Position numbers and translations under genes: made by a program. The notes under the pieces are model-generated. The model had not been told where the DNA came from. It did no database searches and worked only from the letters and a program-made list of their open reading frames with translations. Below are positions 8,197-17,636 of a stretch of 64,000 nt of DNA, one piece after another; positions within the stretch are counted from its first letter, which is position 1, and the number at the start of each line of letters is the position of its first letter. This DNA comes from Hansschlegelia beijingensis (GTDB lineage Bacteria > Pseudomonadota > Alphaproteobacteria > Rhizobiales > Methylopilaceae), in assembly GCF_014196425.1 (NCBI RefSeq), contig NZ_JACIDR010000003.1, forward strand, positions 1-64,000, written 5' to 3'.

Positions 8197-9009
8197 ATGG
8201 ATGACCTCCTGCTCCGCGTCATCATTTTCGCAGCAGCCGGCCTGGCGTCCGGCTTCTTCGCGGGGCTGTTCGGCATCGGCGGAGGCACCATCCGCATGCC
8301 GATCTTCATCTATGTTTTCCCATGGCTCGGCATGGCCCATGCCGTGATGATGCATGTCGCGACCGCGACCTCGATGGCGCTCGTCATACCAAGCGCCATC
8401 TCCTCGACCCGCAAGCACTACGCGCTCGGCGACCTTGATCTCGCAGTATTCAAGACCTGGGCGATTGGCCTTTTTATCGGAGTCGCCATTGGTTTGATTC
8501 TGCTGCCTTTCGGCTCCACGGAGATTCTGCAGACCCTTTTCGCGATTTATATACTTCTGGTTGGCCTCTATATTGCGCTCAATCATGGGCGCTTTTTCTT
8601 CGGTCGGGAGCCGCCGAAAGGCGCGAAGATGGTTGGCGTCTCCTCGGTGGTCGGCTTCATCGCCGCGATGACCGGCACCGCCGGCGGCACGGTGGCGACG
8701 CCGATCCTCACGGCCTTCAATATGCAGCTGGAGCGTGCGATGGCGATTTCGGCCGCGACCGGTCTGATCACCGGCACGGTGGGCGCAATCGGATCCATCA
8801 TCAGCGGCTGGAACGCCAAGGATCTGCCGTCTTACTCGCTGGGCTATGTCGATGTCGTCATCTTCCTTGTGATGATGCCGACCGTCATGATCGCCGCGCC
8901 GATCGGCGTGAGGGTCGGCCACAGGATGAACGAGCGGACATTGCAGCTCACCTACGCGGGCCTGCTGATTGTCATCGGCGTCGATCTCTTGCGGCGTCTC
9001 TTCGTCTGA
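8197..9009 (+). CDS. TauE/SafE-family sulfite/anion exporter
   Basis: A 270-aa polytopic membrane protein of the TauE/SafE family. The family hallmark is seen early as F-F-A-G-L-F-G-I-G-G-G and again in the second half as A-A-M-T-G-T-A-G-G-T-V-A-T-P. Seven to eight hydrophobic spans are visible. Members move sulfite, sulfoacetate or related organosulfur anions across the inner membrane. Lying last in the thiocyanate cluster, it may export sulfite or another sulfur product, or move thiocyanate itself; the substrate is inferred. The ATG at 8197 is preceded by AGAGGG. Confidence 0.82.
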   Translation: MDDLLLRVIIFAAAGLASGFFAGLFGIGGGTIRMPIFIYVFPWLGMAHAVMMHVATATSMALVIPSAISSTRKHYALGDLDLAVFKTWAIGLFIGVAIGLILLPFGSTEILQTLFAIYILLVGLYIALNHGRFFFGREPPKGAKMVGVSSVVGFIAAMTGTAGGTVATPILTAFNMQLERAMAISAATGLITGTVGAIGSIISGWNAKDLPSYSLGYVDVVIFLVMMPTVMIAAPIGVRVGHRMNERTLQLTYAGLLIVIGVDLLRRLFV

Positions 9010-9162
9010 CCAGCCCGGCGGCCTCGGCCGAACCGCTGGCGCGAGAGGTGCTCCCGGGCCGAAGCGACGACCAGACGGTCGTTCTCGGCACAAACTTCAC
9101 CGGGCGGAGAGTCCCGCGCCGGACGACGCCCCGGCTTCCCCGCCTTCCGAGCGGCGCCCCTG

Positions 9163-9204
9163 AAACGACGAAAGCCGCGGAGCGATCCGCGGCTTTCGTC
9201 GTTT
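9163..9204 (-). terminator. Original tRNA-Gly terminator hairpin (island left flank)
   Basis: A perfect 19-bp stem (9163-9181 with 9186-9204) around a 4-base GCGA loop. On the minus strand the hairpin lies just downstream of the displaced tRNA-Gly 3' fragment, so it is most simply the terminator of the tRNA gene before the island inserted. Its outer arms are A/T-rich, so it can also serve the plus-strand exporter gene. Confidence 0.75.
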
Positions 9205-9208
9205 GAAG

Positions 9209-9259
9209 AACTGGAGCGGGCGAAGGGATTCGAACCCTCGACCCCAACCTTGGCAAGGT
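9209..9259 (-). repeat. Left island attachment repeat: tRNA-Gly 3' fragment
   Basis: These 51 bases are identical to 26981-27031. They hold the 3' 48 nucleotides of tRNA-Gly (CCA end, T-arm, variable loop, anticodon arm) but diverge into unrelated sequence at 9260, so no complete tRNA is made here. This is the left boundary of the island, created when the integrating element replaced the 3' part of the tRNA gene with its own copy. Confidence 0.92.
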
Positions 9260-9374
9260 GCGGCCGTATGTCCGCCAACGTTCGCCGAAATCCAGAAACT
9301 GTTCAAAAAGGAACGAAAAGCAAGATGCGGTGTCCGCCCGCATCCGCTACTGTCCCCCGACAGTCGACCATAAA

Positions 9375-9398
9375 TGACACCCCAGACGACACCCCAAA
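9375..9398 (+). repeat. Left arm-type integrase site
   Basis: The pattern TGACACCCCA-N5-CACCCCAAA occurs here and, in the same orientation, at 26895-26918; the five spacer bases differ. Paired short repeats inside the ends of integrative elements are typical arm-binding sites of tyrosine integrases. It lies 116 bases inside the left attachment repeat, just before the integrase start. Confidence 0.6.
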
Positions 9399-9402
9399 TT
9401 CC

Positions 9403-10705
9403 ATGGCGCTATCAGACACCAAATTGCGGGCGATCCGACCGACCGGGAAGCGGCGCGAGATCGCTGATCAGAACGGCCTCAGCCTGCGGGTTTCGCAACG
9501 GGGCGTGATGACATGGACCGCGACGTTCCGCCTTAACAAGGGAGGGGGAGGGAGTGCGGCATCCGCCGCTAATCGGCGAAGGATGGCGTTGGGCGAATAT
9601 CCGACCGTTAGTCTGGCCGAGGCACGGCAGCGCACCCTGGAGATTAAACGGATGGCCCCGGGCTGGGGTCGATCCCTCTCCGGCTCTAGTTCCTGAGCCA
9701 ATATCCGTTCGAGCGTTCACGGTCTCCGATCTACTCGATCGCTACAAGGATGAGCACCTCACCCGAAATTTGAGGTCTGGAGCGAATGTCGAACGGCTCC
9801 TGCTGAGGCATGTGACGCCTGCGTGGGGAGAGCGGGAAGTCGCCTCGATTGGGCCCCGTGATCTCGTCGACCTCATCGAGCGCATTAGGACGCCTGCAGC
9901 GATGAAGATCGCGAGCAGGGCCGGGTCGTACGAGGGCAGCCGAGGAGGGCCCGGCGCGGCGGCTGAAGTCCGCAAGTGGACGCGGGCGATGTTCCAGTTT
10001 GCGGTCGAACGGCAGTACCTTCTCGAGAACCCTCTCGCGGGTGTGAAAAATCGCGACCGGCAGCGGCCCCGCAGTCGCGTTCTCACTATGGAAGAGCTGC
10101 GACGCGTCCGGGACGCTGCTTCTGCAATGGGGTATCCTTGGGGCAGCTATTTTCAGCTCATCTTGCTAACCGGCGACCGCCGGGGTGAATGGGCAAACGC
10201 TCAAATCTCTTGGCTATCGGCGGACGGAACGAGGCTTGAAATTCCGGCAGTCCATTACAAGACGGGAAAGGTGCAGGTAGTGCCGCTATCCGCTCAGGCG
10301 CTACGCGTAATCGACGCGATGCCTACGCCGGAGTATGGTCCTTACCTCTTGTCGTCTCTCGGTGGCGCGAAGCCGATCTCGGGCTTCAGCCGGGCGAAAA
10401 AGAGACTTGATGAGGTGATCGCAAGGGGCGGTCAAATGGAGCCTTGGGTCGTTCACGATCTCAGGCGATCCATGGCAACGCACATGGAGAGACTCGGCGT
10501 AGCTCCCCACATTATAGAAGTCTGCTTGGGTCACGCGCTAAAGGGAATCGGCGCGACCTACCGCCACTACACGTATCTCGCCGAAAAGACCGCAGCGCTG
10601 CAGATTTGGGCGAATGAATTAATGCCCTGGAACAGGCGCATTGAAAAACGAACGTGGGCGTTCAAACCCCACTCCCTGAACAGACAGGCCTTGCCGTCTT
10701 CGTAG
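9403..10705 (+). pseudogene. int: Tyrosine integrase, frameshifted
   Basis: A tyrosine recombinase of the P4-integrase type split over two frames. The first part (9403-9696, from M-A-L-S-D-T-K-L) is the arm DNA-binding domain. The core-binding and catalytic domains continue in another frame, from about A-G-V-D-P-S-P-A-L. One extra C in the CCCC run at 9656-9659 explains the shift; removing it gives one reading frame of about 433 residues. The catalytic set is present: arginine in T-G-D-R-R-G-E, the H-D-L-R-R box and the tyrosine in Y-R-H-Y-T-Y. The C-terminal tail runs into an insertion-sequence remnant and looks foreign after about A-L-Q-I-W-A. A sequencing error in the homopolymer cannot be excluded. 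Confidence 0.85.
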
Positions 10706-10880
10706 CGCAGCTCGGCGATGTCGATGTGGAAGTAGCAATCTTGTAGGTCTTGAACCGCTTGAGCATCTCGCGATCGGCCTTCGGCAGGCGCGAGATGCCA
10801 TGGCGCTGCAGGCAGCGGTGCAGCGACGATCGGGTCCGGGGGCCAGTTGGCAATTGGCACACCAGTTCAGCGCATGTCAC
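10662..10880 (-). pseudogene. IS481-type transposase remnant
   Basis: Minus-strand frames carry a piece of an IS481-like transposase: L-H-R-C-L-Q-R-H-G-I-S-R-L-P, then K-R-F-K-T-Y-K-I, then in a second frame F-H-I-D-I-A-E-L-R-Y-E-D-G-K. The order and spacing match the start of the DDE catalytic core, but the frame shifts in the middle and the rest is missing. The remnant lies between the integrase and mcrC and overlaps the integrase 3' end. Confidence 0.65.
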
Positions 10881-11971
10881 GCTCCCACGATTTCAAGAAG
10901 CCTAGCACGAACATCAGCCCCGGACCGAGCGAGATCAACCGTGGCGAACCGGATGCGATGCCCCTGTATGGTGACGCTCTCGTCCACGTGGCGATCTAGG
11001 GAGGGATGGAGCAGCACCCCCTCGGCCGTGTCTCCCCGCGCATCGCCTCTTCCGGCCTGAGACCGGAGGTAGGCGTACATCTGGTAGAGGTGCGGGCTTT
11101 TGAACGACTCACCCCCGTAGGGCCGGGCCGTGAGGATTCCGGTGAACTTAGTATCAATCACCGTCCTTTGCTTCTCGTCATCTAGAACCACGTCGGCCTG
11201 CATGCCCGGGAGAAGCGCGGCTAGACCGGGTGTGGGCGCTGTCATGTCCCAATCGAAGCCGTGCTGTACTCGCACGTTCCATGTGCGCGCGAGCTCGTGC
11301 CGGTAGAAGCCCGCGATAGCCTTCTCAAATATCCGGCGGAGCAGCCGCTCGTCACGATCTAGACGCGTGAGGTGGAGATCGCCCGCCGCCTCCGCGGGGA
11401 CCAGCAGGTCCAGCGCCATCGTCGCGACCGCCACCATCAAGCGGTCTTCGACCTCGTGACGCGCGACCGGGTCCTTAGAAGACTCCGAGCGGGTCGGGCG
11501 ATTAGCGCTAACACGCTGAGCGGCCAGGGTGCGCGCGAGAGTCGCGCAGCGCCGGGACAGCTCCGGCCTTAAGACAATGGTCGCCATACGTTCGAGGGCG
11601 GCCCGCACCAGCCTGTTTCGCGGTGTGTCGTTGGTCAGCTCCTCAAAGCGGCAGGCGACAAGTCCGCGTCGAAGAAGAGAGCCGCTCTCCGTCACCAGCC
11701 AATCGATGCGGCCGCGCACCCTCGGAAGCGCGGCCTCGGTCATCCGGTAGCCGCGCGAGAGGCTGCGCCGCAGACGGCGCTCGACGACAGTCGCGAGCAG
11801 GGTCGCCAGGAGCTCGGGCAGCTCGGTTTTCTCGTCGACGTCCGCCTCTGCCCGTTCCAAGAAGCCGGCTAGGTCCGCGGCGTAGACCAGCAGCATCCAA
11901 AGGTTGCGGACGGGTATGCCGACGTGGCTGTTCCACGTCGTGTGCCCGTGGGCGCCCGAGGTAACGCTCAC
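10877..11971 (-). CDS. mcrC: McrC-family nuclease subunit
   Basis: A 364-aa protein of the McrC/LlaI family, the nuclease subunit of McrBC-type modification-dependent restriction. The early G-I-P-V-R-N-L-W-M-L-L-V-Y-A and the mid-region L-T-N-D-T-P-R-N-R-L-V-R-A-A-L are family hallmarks. The C-terminal PD-(D/E)XK core is visible as Q-A-D-V-V-L, then V-I-D-T-K-F-T-G, followed by Y-Q-M-Y-A-Y. It starts at a GTG three bases after the mcrB stop, so the two are co-translated. With McrB it would cut DNA containing modified cytosines. Confidence 0.9.
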   Translation of the reverse strand: MSVTSGAHGHTTWNSHVGIPVRNLWMLLVYAADLAGFLERAEADVDEKTELPELLATLLATVVERRLRRSLSRGYRMTEAALPRVRGRIDWLVTESGSLLRRGLVACRFEELTNDTPRNRLVRAALERMATIVLRPELSRRCATLARTLAAQRVSANRPTRSESSKDPVARHEVEDRLMVAVATMALDLLVPAEAAGDLHLTRLDRDERLLRRIFEKAIAGFYRHELARTWNVRVQHGFDWDMTAPTPGLAALLPGMQADVVLDDEKQRTVIDTKFTGILTARPYGGESFKSPHLYQMYAYLRSQAGRGDARGDTAEGVLLHPSLDRHVDESVTIQGHRIRFATVDLARSGADVRARLLEIVGA

Positions 11972-11974
11972 CTC

Positions 11975-14203
11975 TCAAGCCGTTAGACGGAGCGCGGTAG
12001 TGCGCTCATGCGCCTTATTCGGCTCGTCGAACCAATATTCCGCTAGCAGCGGCGCGACCTCGGTGTCGATGGTCACTTGGTACCACCGACGCCAGCCGTC
12101 CTCCGTCAAGGCGTCGTCGCTCGCCGGGGTCACGAAGCTGTGCCCGACCTGAAACTGGGGGCCGAGCGCCCGATCCTCGGCGATCGCGGCGTTGAGCGCG
12201 TTCATGCGCGCCCCAATCTCGGAGACCAATGCCGACGGGACTCCGCGATCAACGCACCATGCCCGCCACAAGGAGCCGAGTTCTGGCATGAGCGTGAGGA
12301 AGGCGAAGCGTCGGCGCAGTGCCAGATCGATCAACGCCAGCGAACGGTCGGCGAGGTTCATAGTGCCAACGATGTACAGGTTTTCGGGCACGTATACGCG
12401 CTCGTCGAGCGACCGCGGGTAGGCGAGGCGCAGCGCCTCGTCAGGGCCGCGTTTCGTGGCCTCGACTAGCGTCAGCAGCTCCCCGAGGATCTGCGCCGGG
12501 TTGCCGCGATTAACCTCCTCGATCACGAGGACGAAGGGCCGTCTCGGCTTGGCGGCGGCCGCTTGAACCGCCTCCAGGAAGGCACCGTCGACGAGCCTGA
12601 GGCCGCCTCGCCCGTCCGGCCGCCAGCCTCGCACGAAGTCCTCGTACGAGAGCGAGGGCTGGAACTGCAGCGCGACCAGCCGCTCAGTGTCCTTCGCACC
12701 GATCAGCGCGTAGCCTAGCCGCTTCGCGAGCCAGGTCTTGCCCGTGCCAGGCGGTCCTTGGATGATGATGTTCTTTTTGCGCCGCAGAAGCTCCACGGCG
12801 GCCTCGATGCGGTCCTTTCCGAGAAAGCAGCCCTCGTTGAGGATGGATTGCGCGTCGTAAGGTGGTGCGGGCGTCGCCGGCTGCACCGGCAGGCCGACAG
12901 GGTCCTCATCAGGAATCGCGTCGACTACGACGTCCTGCTCGGGCATGAGCCGCCACAGCCGTTCGAAATCCATTGGCAGCGCCGCAGCGTAATCATCCCC
13001 ATCCTCCGTCAGCACAAGCCGCCCGCCCCCCGCCGAGCCGTCTAATTGGACGAGGCCAGCTAGCCTTGCCCAGGAGACAATGTGCGAACCGGGGAGAGTT
13101 GACGTCCACGTTGGTACGAGATCTTGCAAACGTCTGGCGGCCTCGCTGTGCCGGAGCGCGCCCGGCTCGCGGCCGATCATGAGCAGAAGGTGGCCCATCC
13201 CGAAGACCCGTCCCACCAGGGGCCCCCGGAGGACCTGCACGGGGTCGCTCGCGATTAGAAGCTCCTGGCCGCGCTCTGTAGGACGGTAGCTACCGTCCTC
13301 AAGCCGGATCAGCCCCAAGCCGCCCATCGCCTGGGAAATCATGTTGGGCGCCGAACTGGCGTTTAGCTGTGGCGCCTCGTTGAGGATGACGTCGATCAGG
13401 TCCTCCCGGGCGATGCCCTGCTCTGCCTCGCGCACCATCGCCACGAGCAGGTTGACATTGTCCTTGACTGCCGCCAGCGCCCGGCGCTGTGCGTTGGCCG
13501 GGAGGAGAGAAAGGGCGGGGAGCGCGTTGGCCTCGCGCTGGGGCGGCGGCAGCGCCACAGCGCCGTCGTCTGCGCGATCGACCTTTGTCTGCCACAGGAA
13601 CCAGCAGAAGATCGACTGGTCGACTGCCTCCTCGATTGTCGCCGCCGCGCCGACCGCCTCGCGCACCCGTTCCCGCAGGCTCGAATGCTGTGCGACATAG
13701 GAGCCCGGCAGACGCGGAGCCCCCAGTGCACGCTGGACCCCGAACACGCGGCCCGCGTCCATCAAGCAGCTCATGTCGTGTGGGAACATGGAGGCGAGCA
13801 GCCGGACTAATCGGGCCTTGGGCCTCCGTTTAGTGTAACGGGGGTAGATCCAGGCCAGAACCTCTTCGAAGAACATTTGCAGGCGCTCGCCGCGCTGCTC
13901 TACGCCGAGCCCGTCCAGCGAGCCTCGCGCGTCGAACAGAAGGTCTGCCAACTGCGTGTCGGAGTAGGCCTCGACAACGGTGACGGCTTGGCCGGGCCCG
14001 ATGCCAGATACGTCCGACGCGTCCCAAAGCATCCGCTGGAACTCCGGCGCACGCCACTCCTCCCGGCTGGCGTCGAGCACCATGTGGACGTGGCTCGCGT
14101 AACTGCGGCGCCAAGCCCTCGCCCAATCCTCCCCCCTGTATGCAGCAAATGCGCCTTCGTATAGGTCACGCACGTCGGCCGGACCGAGGCTATGCATCTC
14201 CAA
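11975..14203 (-). CDS. mcrB: McrB-family AAA+ GTPase subunit
   Basis: A 742-aa protein. The C-terminal third is an McrB AAA+ module: Walker A G-P-P-G-T-G-K-T at 483-490, Walker B region F-V-L-V-I-E-E-V-N-R-G-N around 557-568, and the McrB signature G-T-M-N-L-A-D-R-S near 613-621, which has Leu where Thr is usual. The first 430 residues are unlike the short DNA-binding domain of E. coli McrB; residues 240-410 look like tandem winged-helix segments. This N-terminal part probably sets target specificity. It is the first gene of a two-gene operon with mcrC. Confidence 0.88.
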   Translation of the reverse strand: MEMHSLGPADVRDLYEGAFAAYRGEDWARAWRRSYASHVHMVLDASREEWRAPEFQRMLWDASDVSGIGPGQAVTVVEAYSDTQLADLLFDARGSLDGLGVEQRGERLQMFFEEVLAWIYPRYTKRRPKARLVRLLASMFPHDMSCLMDAGRVFGVQRALGAPRLPGSYVAQHSSLRERVREAVGAAATIEEAVDQSIFCWFLWQTKVDRADDGAVALPPPQREANALPALSLLPANAQRRALAAVKDNVNLLVAMVREAEQGIAREDLIDVILNEAPQLNASSAPNMISQAMGGLGLIRLEDGSYRPTERGQELLIASDPVQVLRGPLVGRVFGMGHLLLMIGREPGALRHSEAARRLQDLVPTWTSTLPGSHIVSWARLAGLVQLDGSAGGGRLVLTEDGDDYAAALPMDFERLWRLMPEQDVVVDAIPDEDPVGLPVQPATPAPPYDAQSILNEGCFLGKDRIEAAVELLRRKKNIIIQGPPGTGKTWLAKRLGYALIGAKDTERLVALQFQPSLSYEDFVRGWRPDGRGGLRLVDGAFLEAVQAAAAKPRRPFVLVIEEVNRGNPAQILGELLTLVEATKRGPDEALRLAYPRSLDERVYVPENLYIVGTMNLADRSLALIDLALRRRFAFLTLMPELGSLWRAWCVDRGVPSALVSEIGARMNALNAAIAEDRALGPQFQVGHSFVTPASDDALTEDGWRRWYQVTIDTEVAPLLAEYWFDEPNKAHERTTALRLTA

Positions 14204-14365
14204 TCCTTTCCCGATTTCTACCGCTGAGGGTTGGCCTGCGGATGTGCGTAAATTGGATTAAGCCGCCGTCTCTAGTGGCACCGAGCGGCTGCAGGTCGCT
14301 GACCCCAAGGCGCTTGTTCGAGACGTCCGCTTTTGCTGTTGCTTCGTGGCTGCATCGCCGGTTCA

Positions 14366-15565
14366 TCAATCAGATCTAGTGAGGGATGCTGTAGCGGGAT
14401 CGTAGGACATGCCCGTGATTGAGCTGTCTCGGATCCGGGCGACAACCTCATCGATCAAAGGCAGGGGAGCGAGAAACCACTCTCTCGGGCGCGCCGACCC
14501 GCCAAAGCGGTCCGGGATCGCGAGGTCCAGCCGGGACGCGGCGAAGACCCGATGGAAGATCGCCTCGAGACGCTTCCGATCGATGCCAGCGAGTTTGTAG
14601 GTCGCGACGACTTCGACCGGCGCCATCAGGTAGGTCGGGTCCGCCGCAGCGCCGGCGATCCTGGCTTCGACAGCTCCGCCGGTGACGCCGATCTTGTGAA
14701 TCACGTCCCGGTGAGTGGCGATGAACGGATGATCGGAGCGGCTACGGAGGACATAGATCGTGCCGCTCTCGACGTCGCCGTCCTCCGGCTCTGAACCGAA
14801 CAGCGGGCCTATGTCGGGATCGCTGACGCGGCGGCCGTCCAGTTCCGGCTTGTAGAGTGCGCGCTGGAAGGAGCGCAGAAGCGTCTCGCTCTGCGTGGCG
14901 TTGTCATAGATCACGCGCAGCCGCCCTTGGGCGTGGCCATGCTCCGTGTCCAGTACCTCCGGTACGGAGGCGACGTAGGCGAGCTGCCCGCCGAGGACGA
15001 AGAACTCGCCTTGTTTGATCGAGGCGTCGCGCTCGAACTTTCGTGCCCGGCGCGCGCCGGTGCGTAGGTCCTCGCGCACCGCCTCGAACAGCGGCTTGAA
15101 GTCTTCGAAGTCGGGACATGGGACGCGGGTGGCTACTTCGTCCGCCGGTGTGACGGAGGTCCGCGACGGCACGTGACGCAGAGTTGTGATGTCGGCGGGA
15201 TCGTCGCCGCCGACGCCGAGCTCCGCGAGTAGGGCGTCGTCGTCCAGCGCTTCCAGGGCCGCGCCGTCGCCGGCCGCTGGCTTGAGCAGGCTGTCAGCGT
15301 CCATGGGGGCCAGGAGGTCGTGGAACCGCGTCTGTTCGCGCAGCCGGTCGAGCCGCACCGCATAGAGCCGCTCGAAGATGTCTCGTTCCTCGCCGTGCTG
15401 AGGCGGGCGTCCGTGGGTGGCGACGAACTTCAGAATATCCTCGAAGCCGGCGATCACTCGTTCTTCTTCGGCGGTGTGGGTGCGCGCCGCCTTGGGCTCG
15501 GCAAGCGCGCCAAGCTCGGCCAGCATCTCCTCATCGGTCTGCTCGGCGATCGGCGCGTCAGCCAC
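14366..15565 (-). CDS. GIY-YIG nuclease of a methylase/helicase cassette
   Basis: A 399-aa protein with a C-terminal GIY-YIG nuclease domain of the T5orf172/Mug113 type: T-I-Y at 269-271, K-I-G at 291-293, the conserved arginine near 302 and a glutamate near 334 in the L-E-A-I-F-H-R helix. The N-terminal 250 residues are helical and unassigned. It starts at a GTG that overlaps the helicase gene by eight bases, so it is the third gene of a co-translated methylase-helicase-nuclease set. It is probably the cutting component of a restriction system. Confidence 0.8.
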   Translation of the reverse strand: MADAPIAEQTDEEMLAELGALAEPKAARTHTAEEERVIAGFEDILKFVATHGRPPQHGEERDIFERLYAVRLDRLREQTRFHDLLAPMDADSLLKPAAGDGAALEALDDDALLAELGVGGDDPADITTLRHVPSRTSVTPADEVATRVPCPDFEDFKPLFEAVREDLRTGARRARKFERDASIKQGEFFVLGGQLAYVASVPEVLDTEHGHAQGRLRVIYDNATQSETLLRSFQRALYKPELDGRRVSDPDIGPLFGSEPEDGDVESGTIYVLRSRSDHPFIATHRDVIHKIGVTGGAVEARIAGAAADPTYLMAPVEVVATYKLAGIDRKRLEAIFHRVFAASRLDLAIPDRFGGSARPREWFLAPLPLIDEVVARIRDSSITGMSYDPATASLTRSD

Positions 15566-17633
15566 TGACAGCTCCCTCCCGCGCGGCCTGGGCTTTCATG
15601 CGGGCGAAAGCGGCCACGCCTTGCGCTAGGCGCTGCTCCCAGGCATCCGCCGCGTTGATGTCGGGCGCGCGTCCTCGCTCCCGCTGGAACTGCACGGCGC
15701 GCCGGGTGAGGTCGCGCGCCTCTTCCTCGGTGAAGGTCGCCTTGCGGGCCTCCACAGCCGCTTTCACCTGCTTCAGCGTCCCCTCGTTCAGCGCTTTCGC
15801 GAGAACGGCATAGGCGACGGAGAAGGGATTCACCCGGTCGATCATGTCGATGTCGAGGGTCTTCACTTCCAGCGCATAGCGGCGGGCTCCGTCGATGAAG
15901 GCGGTGTTGGAACGGGGTTCGCCGTCTTCGCCGTCCACGCGCTTCTTGATCTCCTGCACCACGTTCAGGGCGGCGATCGCGTGCTGGCGCACCGCCTCCA
16001 CATCGTCGGGCGTGAGCTCGGGATATTTGTCGCGCACGATCTTGCCCATGCGCTCCTGCGTCAGTTCCTGGGGCGCGGTTTCCTCATCGAACAGGCCGCG
16101 CTCGGCGGTGCGCTTGTCCTGCACAAAGGCGGCGATCACCTCGTTGAGGTCCTCGCGGCAGATGCGCGTCGCCTCCGGGCTCTTCGGCTCGACCAGGCCG
16201 CCGATCTCCATGTGGAAGCGAGCGCCATCTTCGCTGACGCCGACATTCGCGCGGCCCTCCTGATAGCCGCCCTCGCCGTAGTCGAAGCCCTCCTTCTTGC
16301 CGCTGTTCTTCGGCGTGAAGTCGAAGCGCGGCGCCAGCACCTGCTCCATCAGCAGGCTGCAGGCGATGGCCTTCAGCGTGTCGTTGATCGCCTCGAGCAC
16401 CGCCTCCTGGCTGGCGTCGGGTTCAGCGATCAGGTTGGTGAACATCGCCCGCGGCTTGCCGGGCGCATCGCGCGTGGCGCGCCCGATGATCTGGACGATC
16501 TCGGTCAGCGACGAGCGGTAGCCGACGGTGAGGGCGTGCTCGCACCAGATCCAGTCGAAGCCCTCCTTCGCCATGCCGAGCGCGATGATGATGTCGACGT
16601 GGTCGCGGTTGTTCCGCTGCTTCGGGTCCTTCAGCGCAGCGACGATGTGGTCGCGCTTAACCGGGTCGTCGTCGACCAGGTCGGCCACCTTCAGCACGCG
16701 CCCGTCGGGCTGGACGATGCGGTGGAAGCCCGTGACCTCGTCCTCGCCGTCCCATTGGCCGAGCGCATCCATGATGGCGTTAGCCTCGGAGGTCTTGCCG
16801 ATCCTGGTGCTCTCGCGGGCGTTGACGTTGGGGATGTGCACGATCGTCTTCTTGGCCGGATCGAGCACCTTCATGATGTCGTCGAGATAGGGCCCCGAGT
16901 AGAAGAAATAGCCGATGTCCAGCGTCTTCAGGTGCGCGTAGCCGTTGAGCTGTTCGTAGTAGGTGTAGGTCACCGTCTGGAACTTGGCCTCGTCGCCGGG
17001 CGCCAGCACGGCGGTGGCGTCGCCGCGGAAGTAGCTGCCGGTCATGGCCACGATGTGGGCCTTGTCGCGGGCGATCAGTTCGGCGAGCTGGGAGCCCAGG
17101 CGGTTGTCCGGGTTGGCGCTGACGTGGTGGAACTCGTCGATCGCCACCAGACGGTCGTCGAAGGCGTCAGGCCCCAGCTCATCGAAGGCGAAGCGGAAGG
17201 TGGCATGGGTGCACACCAGCACCTTGTCGTCGCTCGCCAGGAACTCGGCGAGGGCCTTCACCTTGGACTTCGCCACCGGCGCGTCGTCCGTGCCCGGCAC
17301 ATTGCAGAGGTTCCAGCGGGGCCGCACGGTCCAGTCGGCCCAGAAGCCGTGCTTCCTCAGCGGCTCGTCGGCGAAGCTGCCGCCGATGGAGCGCTCGGGC
17401 ACCACCACGATCGCCTGCTTGACGCCCTGATTGGTCAGTTTGTCGAGCGCGACGAACATCAGCGCCCGCGACTTGCCCGACGCCGGCGGCGACTTGATCA
17501 GCAGGTACTGCTCGCCCCGGTGCGCCCACACCTTCTGCTGCATGGCGCGCATGCCGAACTCGTTGGGCGTGGTCGAGGCGCCGCTGGCCGCAGTGGTGAC
17601 GGAGACGGAGGTGACGCGTTCGCCGGTCGGCAT
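15558..17633 (-). CDS. DEAD/DEAH-box (superfamily 2) helicase
   Basis: A 691-aa helicase related to restriction-enzyme translocase subunits. Walker A is P-P-A-S-G-K-S-R-A near residues 49-57, the DEAD-type box is D-E-F-H at 166-169, motif III is M-T-G-S, and motif VI is Q-I-I-G-R-A-T-R. The C-terminal 230 residues are helical and unassigned. Its ATG comes three bases after the methylase stop and its end overlaps the GIY-YIG gene. Such helicases move along DNA after recognition and bring the nuclease to its cleavage site. Confidence 0.85.
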   Translation of the reverse strand: MPTGERVTSVSVTTAASGASTTPNEFGMRAMQQKVWAHRGEQYLLIKSPPASGKSRALMFVALDKLTNQGVKQAIVVVPERSIGGSFADEPLRKHGFWADWTVRPRWNLCNVPGTDDAPVAKSKVKALAEFLASDDKVLVCTHATFRFAFDELGPDAFDDRLVAIDEFHHVSANPDNRLGSQLAELIARDKAHIVAMTGSYFRGDATAVLAPGDEAKFQTVTYTYYEQLNGYAHLKTLDIGYFFYSGPYLDDIMKVLDPAKKTIVHIPNVNARESTRIGKTSEANAIMDALGQWDGEDEVTGFHRIVQPDGRVLKVADLVDDDPVKRDHIVAALKDPKQRNNRDHVDIIIALGMAKEGFDWIWCEHALTVGYRSSLTEIVQIIGRATRDAPGKPRAMFTNLIAEPDASQEAVLEAINDTLKAIACSLLMEQVLAPRFDFTPKNSGKKEGFDYGEGGYQEGRANVGVSEDGARFHMEIGGLVEPKSPEATRICREDLNEVIAAFVQDKRTAERGLFDEETAPQELTQERMGKIVRDKYPELTPDDVEAVRQHAIAALNVVQEIKKRVDGEDGEPRSNTAFIDGARRYALEVKTLDIDMIDRVNPFSVAYAVLAKALNEGTLKQVKAAVEARKATFTEEEARDLTRRAVQFQRERGRAPDINAADAWEQRLAQGVAAFARMKAQAAREGAVSG

Positions 17634-17636
17634 GGG

